Source of the DNA: Ophioceras dolichostomum
Lineage: Eukaryota > Ascomycota > Sordariomycetes > Magnaporthales > Ophioceraceae
DNA length: 64,000 nucleotides
NCBI GenBank assembly: GCA_003049485.1
Contig: PYST01000038.1
Location: 1 to 64,000 of the forward strand
Direction: 5' to 3'
The notes under the pieces were generated by a model. That model did no database searches and was not told the origin of the DNA. It saw only the letters and a list, made by a program, of their open reading frames with translations. The position numbers and the translations under genes are program-made. Position 1 is the first letter of the stretch; each line of letters starts with the position of its first letter. Below, one piece after another: positions 57,087 through 64,000 of the stretch.

Positions 57087-57729
57087 CCTACAGGTCAGCC
57101 TTCATTATGCCACGGAGCCTGACAGCCCCAAATGGGAGACAAAGCAAACAAACCATGAAGGCTTAACAGAAGAGCATCGCGTGTGCCAGGTACCCTCGCC
57201 TCAAGACGCTTTTTTCCAGCGGTTTGGGAGTTTGGCATCCTGGTATTCCTGGCTCGTGAAACGCCATACGGACTTGGTAGACGGCGCGGATTCATTGCCC
57301 CTTGCCACCTCATCATCATCATCATGGGTACATTGCCTTTGAGAGTCTGTTGGTAACACCTTCACTAATACGTCTTGTGACTCCCAAATCCTTGGTTCCA
57401 GACATACTTTACGTACACCATACTTAATCTTATTTTGTTCTAATTCTTTGACTACGAAAATGGTTTTTGCTGTTCTCTCTGCCTTCACTGTTCACCTCCG
57501 TTTATTATAAGCAAGCGCCGAGCGAAATCGCGCATGCGTGGTGTGAGCCCAACCGCTTGCAGCATTCCTTGTCCCGGGCCTTCCGCTTACGGCGAGACCT
57601 CCAACAAGCTGTGACGCGGCCCAACTCTACACCATCGTTCGACGGCGGCGATCAACGCCGACCAAACCGTCATTTGCCTCATGCGAATGCCCGTCCAGCA
57701 GATTTGATAGCGACTACTGCTGGGCAAGA
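57087..57729. other. Promoter region of the myotubularin gene
   Basis: No gene is recognised between the repeat and the ATG at 57730. The start region is C-rich and likely the 5' leader. A CATCATCATCAT run occurs at about 57309-57326. Confidence 0.45.
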
Positions 57730-60390
57730 ATGGATATCAAACAGGTACCTTCCGCTGTCATGTTGCAAAGTCGTCGTCGTTTGGGGTTGGAGATGTGAGC
57801 TTTCGGCTAAGAACCAGGTGTGACCAAGACGACGGAGAACGTCCACGCGATCAGCGGAGGGACCCCAACACTGGGCTCCCTGAAGCTCACAGACTACCAC
57901 ATCATCTTCTGCGCGCCTCCCCCACCCGACAGCAACCCTCCCGGCCGGACTCGGGAGAGCTTCATTTCTTTCCAATTAATCAAGGAATGCTTCTTTCGCC
58001 CGACACCACCCTCGAGCGGCATCCCGTCCTCCGTGCGCCTCCGGTGCCGCGACTTCAGCTATGTCACATTCAACTTCCCGGACGATAGGTCGGCGCGGGA
58101 TGCCTTCGACTTCATCCGCAGCCGCACCTGTCGGCTCGGGAGCATCGAGAAGCTGTACGCGTTCCAGTACCATCCGAGTAGGGCCGAGCAGGGGCTGAAC
58201 GGGTGGACGCTCTACGATGCGCGGGAGGAGTTCCGCCGCCAAGGGATCAGCGCGAAGTCCAAGGATCTTGGATGGAGGATATCCGAGATAAACAAGGACT
58301 ATAACTTCTCGCCAACATACCCAGCCGTGCTGGTGGTGCCGTCGTCCATCTCGGACAACGTGCTCAAATATGCCGGCCAACACAGGTCGCGCGGCCGGGT
58401 ACCAGCCTTGACGTACCTGCACCCCGTGAACAACTGCGTCATCACGCGCAGCTCACAGCCTTGCGTGGGTCTGCGAAACAACCGCAGCATCCAGGACGAG
58501 CGTCTCGTGGGCGCCTGTTTCTCTGCCACGATCCCAGACCCGAACTTTTCTGCTCCGGTGTCCGAGCCCAGCCCATCGACCAGTCAGTCCGACCTCCCCT
58601 CAGTGGCATTTCCCGACCAAGGACCGACCGAGGGAGACCAACAAGAGGACGAGGCGGTGGGTGGCACTCCGATCGAGTTCGACGAGAGGACGGGCAAGCG
58701 GGTGATCTACGGCGCCACGCGTCAGAACCTCATTGTCGATGCCCGGCCCGCCATCAACTCGTACGCGATGCAGGCGATCGGTCTAGGCTCCGAGAACATG
58801 GATTACTACAAGTTCGCCAAGAAGGCCTTTCTCAACATCGACAACATCCACGTGATGCGCGACTCGCTCGGCAAGGTAGTTGAGGCGGTCAAAGACGCCG
58901 ATGTGTCCCCATTCCCGCCAAACAAGGAGCTGTTGGTCAAGAGTGGCTGGTTGAAGCACATCGGCAGCATACTTGATGGCTCGCATCTGATTGCCAGACA
59001 AGTCGGCATCTTCCACTCGAACGTCCTGATACACTGCTCCGACGGCTGGGACCGCACGAGCCAGCTGAGCGCCCTTTCCCAGATCATGCTGGACCCGTAC
59101 TTCAGGACGATCGACGGGTTCATCGTCTTGGTTGAGAAGGACTGGTTGTCGTTCGGTCACATGTTTCAGCGGCGCTCCGGCTTCCTCAACCACGACAAAT
59201 GGTTCGTCGTCCAGACTGACGCCATGGCGGGAACGAGGATTGGGCCCGGCGAGAGCGAGAGCCGTGACAGTTATAGCAGTAACAACAATAGCAATCGCAA
59301 CGATGCGCTGGAGAATGCCATGGCGTCGGCGAAGCGCTTCTTCAGAAAGAACATCAGCCAAGACAAGGACGATTCCGACGGCGATGTGGCTCCAGAGGAC
59401 GCAGCCCGTCCAGCCAGTGCGCCTATCGCCGAGGACCAGGCGACCCGCCCCAAGGAGATCAGCCCCGTCTTCCACCAGTTCCTCGACGCGACCTACCAGC
59501 TCGTCAGGCAGAACCCAACACGGTTTGAGTTCAACGAGCGGTTCCTCCGTCGGCTGCTCTACCACTCCTACTCTTGCCAATATGGTACTTTCCTATACAA
59601 CAATGACCGGCAACGGCACGAGGCTCAGGTCCAGACGCGCACATCGTCAGTGTGGAACTACTTCCTCTCGCGCAGGCGGGAGTTCACCAACCCAGACTTC
59701 GACCCCGTCGTGGACGACAAAATCCGCGGCAAGGAGCGCCTGCTCTTCCCGAAGGAAGGGGAGGTACGCTGGTGGCACCAGGTCTACTCGAGGCGTGACG
59801 AGGAGATGAACGGCCACCTCGACGAGGCTGCTTCGGCGGCTGAGAGGCTCGCGGCGTACCAGCAGTCCTCGACGGCGACGTCCTCCGCAGCGGCTAGTCC
59901 CCGCCTCGGTGGCGGAAGCATACCGTCGACGCCGGCGCCGCCAGCTTCGCTCTCTACGAGCAAATCTGTGCTGGCAAGCATCGAATCCGCGCACTCGGCA
60001 CTCACTCCGGAGCCAAGGCGGCCAGCGGAGTTGACTCGCAGCTCGTCGGCCAGCGAGTTTGGAAGCAGCAGCAACGGTGGGGGGATCAGTGGTGGCGGCG
60101 ATAGGAGTAGCGGTGGCAATCCATTTACCGCCTTTCAGGACGGGATCTCTAACCTCAAGCTCGGACAGAGCGTGAAAGGGGTGTTCGGCGGGCTCGGCGG
60201 ATCCACAGGTGGCGTTGGCGGTAGCAGCCCTGGCAGCGCTGGTACCGCCGGGAACGGGGGTGTGGCCGGGAGCAGCAGTGGAAGCAGTGGAAGCGGATCC
60301 GCTACCGTAACCGGCGGCAGCAGCCGGCTTAGTTCGAGCAGTAGGTCCGTCAGGGAAGGCCACGGCGAGGAGATGCTCGAGATGTCATAG
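57730..60390 (+). CDS. ymr1: Myotubularin-family phosphoinositide 3-phosphatase (YMR1-like)
   Basis: The best model has exon 1 57730-57744 (MDIKQ) and exon 2 57829-60390, joined GT-AG in phase 0, 858 residues. An alternative acceptor at 57817 would put a stop in frame, so the AAG acceptor at 57828 is preferred; the first residues are therefore uncertain. A PH-GRAM domain follows (PTLGSLKLTDYHIIFCA, KECFFRP), then the phosphatase domain with GWRISEINKDYNFSPTYP and the CX5R active site HCSDGWDRTSQLSALSQIML (Cys about residue 408, Arg about 414). EKDWLSFGHMFQRR and FLRRLLYHSYSCQYGTFL are conserved family blocks. The C-terminal ~170 residues are Ser/Gly-rich and disordered. Ymr1 removes the 3-phosphate of PI3P on endosomes and vacuole. 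The TAG stop is followed by a 150-codon open frame. Confidence 0.92.
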
Positions 60391-60843
60391 AGGAGCTATC
60401 ATAGAAAAGGGGAGATCACACTGTTCTTGTCGATCATTCAGTCAGGGGTGCTCACGGAGGCACACCCCCAACGGAGGGACCATGGCTGTCTCAACTCCTC
60501 CCAACATTGTCTCTATTCCACGAGCATGGCTGTGTTCACACTCTTGCAGCTCATCAAGCAAAGATTCACCCAGCAATTCCAGGCCATTATTTCTTCAAGG
60601 AGGCAGATCCCAGAGTGTGATCCAGTATCCGCTGTCCAACGTTCAGGAGGCCATGCGGAGTCCGCTGGCAGAAAACTGACCGCTTTCCGTCCGACTGCGC
60701 TCAAAGCCATTCCACACGTGCGCTGTGCTGTGTTGATGGACGCAGGTGTCCCGTCGAAAAAAAATTTGAGAGAAATAAGAAGTACCTGCTTTTGTTTGCC
60801 TGCCAACGACAGCAGCATTCCGAAGGACTCACTAAATACCTAA
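60391..60843 (+). other. In-frame open extension downstream of the YMR1-like TAG stop
   Basis: After TAG (60388-60390) the same frame is open for 150 sense codons to TAA at 60841-60843. It includes TSMAVFTLLQLIKQRFTQQF and ends NDSSIPKDSLNT. About 20% of its codons end in A, more than in the upstream gene, so composition is intermediate between coding and UTR. A run this long without a stop is unusual by chance at this base composition. Editing of UAG, readthrough, or chance are all possible. Confidence 0.4.
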
Positions 60844-61851
60844 ACGACGACCACGACTGAGAGGGCAGCGTTTACCCTTGGTAGGTTTTCTTGAGAATTG
60901 TTTGTTCCTAAGGAGCCTGCTGGTACCTGCTGTGTGCAAACGACTTCCTGTACTAACTCTGTGTTGCCTTCGGACGAAGGGTGTCGTTGTTTGTTGTGCT
61001 GCTGGTTCCTGGGAATAGGATCCCAGGGAGCCAAGTCGGGCAGTATCGCGACCTGACCCAGCATCCGTCCTTGTCAATTGGCCCAATTGGCCTGAGTGGT
61101 AAGGAAGTACCTGTACCTGTTCCTGCAGTCGGGTGCTCCCACCAGTTTGCAATTGCCCGTGCGACCGTCCGGTCCAGTGTCGATTGACCTCACAGTTGAG
61201 CCCGCAGCCCGCAGCCTATAGCCCACAGCGGCAAGCAAGTGACCAGTGGTGCTGAGGCTCGCGCCCTCCCCCGCCTTCACTAAAATTGCCAGACCACCAA
61301 CATTGATGTGACAACACCAGACGGGCGCAAGCAGTGACCACCACTACCACCACCACTTGTTGACCGCCTACCCTGTCCCGCCGCCTTGCCTGTCGCTCCA
61401 GGTCACTTTACTGTCTCGGATCGCACCTTCTGGACTTTGCTGCTCCCCACCAGCACCACCACCAAAATAATCCAGTCCCGCTTGCGAAGTCATTGCATCA
61501 CATTTCCATCGCTCGACAAGCCCTCGACAGTTCTCACCATTATCCTCCGCGTCCGGTCTCAAAAGGAGTCCCGGCCAGCCAGTCCTGCGTTGCTCTCCAC
61601 CGCCGCCTCCTTCTCCTCATCCCATCCCTCCTAAACATAACCCCCCAATAACCCCTAAAAAGCTCCAGTTGACCACACGCGACCTCCACCATTGCATCAG
61701 TCCCAGCCAGTCTTAATTTCGTTGATCCCGTCCGCCAACATCCTCAGCCAACCCAACACAGCAACACAGCAACCCCATCACCACCCGCCACGGTCGACTA
61801 CAAACCCCGATTACCACTAATCGTCATCATCGCCGCGCGCTGCAGCTCGCC
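60844..61851. other. Intergenic and 5' leader region of TPD3
   Basis: The 1 kb contains no recognisable gene. The last ~480 bases are C/A-rich with CCACCA repeats (about 61340-61360 and 61455-61470), typical of a fungal promoter or 5' leader. Confidence 0.5.
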
Positions 61852-63852
61852 ATGGCAGACGCGCCAAATGCAAACGACGAGCTCTACCCGATAGCCGTCC
61901 TCATCGACGAGCTCAAGGTGCGTTGCATCTTGGCTTTCTATCCTCCTTCCTTTCGTGCCCGCCGCCTCTCCGCGAAGCCACGATCGGCTCCGTTCGCCTT
62001 CAGGGTCGGGCTGGGACTGGCGACGTGGGGGCCGGCATTTAGAAGTTATCATGACTATTACAGGCCCATTTTCAGCTCCGCGCCCCCGGATGCGTCTCCG
62101 TGTATATTTGTGTTCGGAAGCTTGGTCGGAAAGTGGGTTGGGAGAATCTGGGCTAACTTGCTTCCCGCACGCGCGACGCACCCCGCCACCAGCACGACGA
62201 CGTCCTGCTTCGCCTCAACGCCATTCATCGCTTGTCGACCATTGCCCTCGCACTCGGGCCGGAGCGCACTCGCGAGGAGCTGATCCCTTTCCTCGATGGT
62301 ATGCATGCAGCCTTAGCCTTGCCTCCTCGCCCTGTCCCGCCCTGCCACGCCGTGCCTGCCCCTTACCCCTCCTCCTCGAGGTAGCTTGCACGCAACGCCA
62401 GGTCGCAAAACACATGAATACAACAATCTAGGAGAGGATTGCTGGATAGGGAGCGCCGCCTTGTATTTGCTGGTCTATTTCATCTCGCATTAGCCTTTCT
62501 AACCGCTCTCGTCTCACTTTCCCCCTTTCTATAGAGTCCGTTGAAGACGAGGATGAGGTCCTCGTGGCCCTGAGCGAAGAGCTCGGTAGCTTCATCGATT
62601 ATGTCGGCGGTCCGCAGTGGGGTCACGTCCTGCTGTCGCCGCTGGAGAATCTAGCTGCCATCGAGGAGCCCGTCGTGCGAGACAAGGTGCGTTGGTTGTC
62701 GTCGATGCGGGCGCTGTCGTCGCAGCCGTTGCCCCAGTAATCAGAGTCGGAGCCCTCCAGCGCTAACATCAAACAACCCTCGAACTGGCCAGGCCGTTGA
62801 GTCTTTGAACAAGATCTGCACCGAGCTTTCGTCCAAGCAGGTGGAGGAGTACTTCTTGCCGTTGACCGGCCGACTCTCCAAGGCGGACTGGTTCACGTCC
62901 AAGGTGTCAGGCTGCGGGCTGTACACGACGCCGTACAAGAAGGTTGCTCCTCCCCTGCAGGAGGCCCTGCGCCGGGACTTCGGGCACCTCGTGCACGATG
63001 AAACCCCCATGGTGCGCCGCCAGTCGGCCACCCACCTTGCCAAGTTTCTCAAGGAGATGCCGGCCGCCGTTGTCGTGGACGAGATGATACCCATGTTCCA
63101 GCACCTGGCGCAGGATGACCAGGACAGCGTCCGCCTGCTCACAGTCGAGGTCCTTATTTCCATCGCCGAGGTTGTTCCCAAGGAACAGCAGTCCAGTCAC
63201 GGAGTGCTACTCACTTCGCTGCGCAGCCTGATAGAAGACAAGAGTTGGAGGGTTCGATATATGATTGCCGACAGGTTCGAGAAGGTAAGGGATGAATGGG
63301 CCAGAGTCAGGGAGGCTCGTGGGGCCATCCTGCCCAACCAGCGCCTACGGCTTCGGGACAAGTAAGCTAATGTGTATGCTCGTCCTAGATCGCGAAAGCC
63401 GTCGACGAGGAGGTGGTGTCGAGAGACCTGGTCCCAGCCTTTGTCAAGCTGCTCAAGGACAACGAGGCCGAAGTACGGACCGCCATCGCAGGCCAGATTC
63501 CCGGTTTCTGCGCCCTGGTCGAGCGAACGGTCCTGCTCAACGAGATCATGAGCAGCATCGAAGATCTGGTCTCGGACAGCTCGCAGCACGTCCGGGCCGC
63601 CCTAGGCACTCAGATATCCGGCCTGGCGCCAATTCTTGGCAAGCAGGAGTAGGTCACAGTCCCCCTTGAAGGCCTTTAAAGCCGCTGGCCGAGACTTGAG
63701 CTATGCGGAGCAATGGCGCTGACACTCCATCAACCACCCTCACTTGCCTAGGACTATTGATCACCTCCTGCCCATGTTTCTGCAGATGCTGAAGGACGAG
63801 TTCCCCGAGGTGCGACTGCACATCATCTCGAAGCTCGAGCTGGTGAATAAGG
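61852..63852 (+). CDS. tpd3: PP2A scaffold subunit A (PR65/TPD3), HEAT-repeat protein, 5' part
   Basis: Six exons are visible: 61852-61917, 62193-62298, 62535-62686, 62793-63284, 63389-63648 and 63752 to about 63852; the gene continues past the window. The protein opens MADAPNANDELYPIAVLIDE, then HDDVLLRLNAIHRLSTIAL and LGPERTREELIPFLDE, the classic PR65 N-terminus. HEAT repeats follow (VLVALSEELGSFIDYVGG, VRDKAVESLNKIC, WFTSKVSGCGLY, DETPMVRRQSATHLAKFLKE, VRYMIADRFEKIAKAV, VRAALGTQISGLAPILGK). The scaffold binds the catalytic and B-type regulatory subunits of PP2A. The last exon ends at SKLELVN; the donor is either GTGAAT at 63843 or GTCTGT at 63853, both weak, so the exact end is open. Confidence 0.94.
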
Positions 63853-64000
63853 GTCTGTCTCTCTTTCTATCTCCCTTTTGGTTTTATCCTCGCTCTGTCC
63901 TGCCTTGCTCTGTGGCACGGTGTGGTCCTTTGTGGTCCGTTGGGAGCTGGCAGCCACCAGCACACGTCATATCACACATCCCCAAACCCAAGATATTCAA
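63853..64000 (+). other. Partial intron of TPD3 at the window edge
   Basis: The sequence after the sixth exon is non-coding in the expected frame. No continuation resembling the family's next HEAT repeat (VIGIDLL-like) is seen before 64000. Confidence 0.6.

Noticed and set aside
1..64000. CRISPR arrays, bacterial operons, prophage or secondary-metabolite cluster
   Set aside because: Nothing of this kind was seen. The genes are intron-bearing fungal housekeeping genes, and no polyketide or peptide synthetase motifs occur.

Overview
This window is nuclear DNA from a filamentous ascomycete, most likely a Sordariomycete and possibly Sordariales. The evidence is short GT-AG introns with CTAAC-like branch sites, GC-rich codon third positions, Pezizomycotina-type proteins (Zn2Cys6 factor, 2EXR protein, Gtt1-type GST) and wide T/C-rich intergenic spaces. 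All assignments were made by eye from family motifs; no searches or alignments were run.

Layout. 1-588: N-terminal exon of a Zn2Cys6 transcription factor (-) that runs off the left edge through a GC-AG intron, followed by about 5 kb without a recognisable gene. 5.6-17.8 kb: a dense block of housekeeping genes: CSN1 (+), PRP18 (-), SAP18 (+), complex I NDUFB4-type subunit (-), APC4 (+) and the Rag GTPase GTR2 (-). 21-25.5 kb: a protein with an internal MIF/tautomerase-like domain (-) and a four-helix membrane protein (-). 25.5-31.8 kb: a 6.3 kb gene-poor stretch rich in TACCTA/TAGGTA repeats and homopolymers. 31.8-37 kb: a 2EXR protein (+) facing an alpha/beta-hydrolase with a long disordered N-terminus (-). 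39.5-43.2 kb: a Gtt1-like glutathione transferase (-) and delta-COP (-), whose first coding exon is only the ATG. 44-52 kb: a large acidic protein (+) and a NIPA-type magnesium transporter (+). 53.2-54.4 kb: ribosomal protein uS3 (-). 54.7-57.1 kb: a decayed repeat element bounded by direct repeats. 57.7-63.9 kb: a myotubularin phosphatase (YMR1-like, +) and the start of the PP2A scaffold subunit TPD3 (+), which continues past the right edge.

The genes do not form a pathway cluster. They are conserved housekeeping functions: protein turnover (CSN1, APC4), splicing and chromatin (PRP18, SAP18), TOR signalling (GTR2), vesicle and phosphoinositide traffic (delta-COP, YMR1), translation (uS3) and PP2A signalling (TPD3).

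Most notable observations: the uS3 gene ends in TAG, and an in-frame, strongly coding-like 79-codon extension follows directly. The YMR1-like gene also ends in TAG and is followed by 150 in-frame sense codons. Sordariomycetes are known to edit UAG to UGG in sexual-stage mRNA, so these are candidates for stop-loss editing; readthrough or alternative splicing are the alternatives. Other points are the GC donor inside the zinc cluster, the ATG-only exon of delta-COP, an internal MIF domain without the catalytic N-terminal proline, and the repeat element upstream of uS3.
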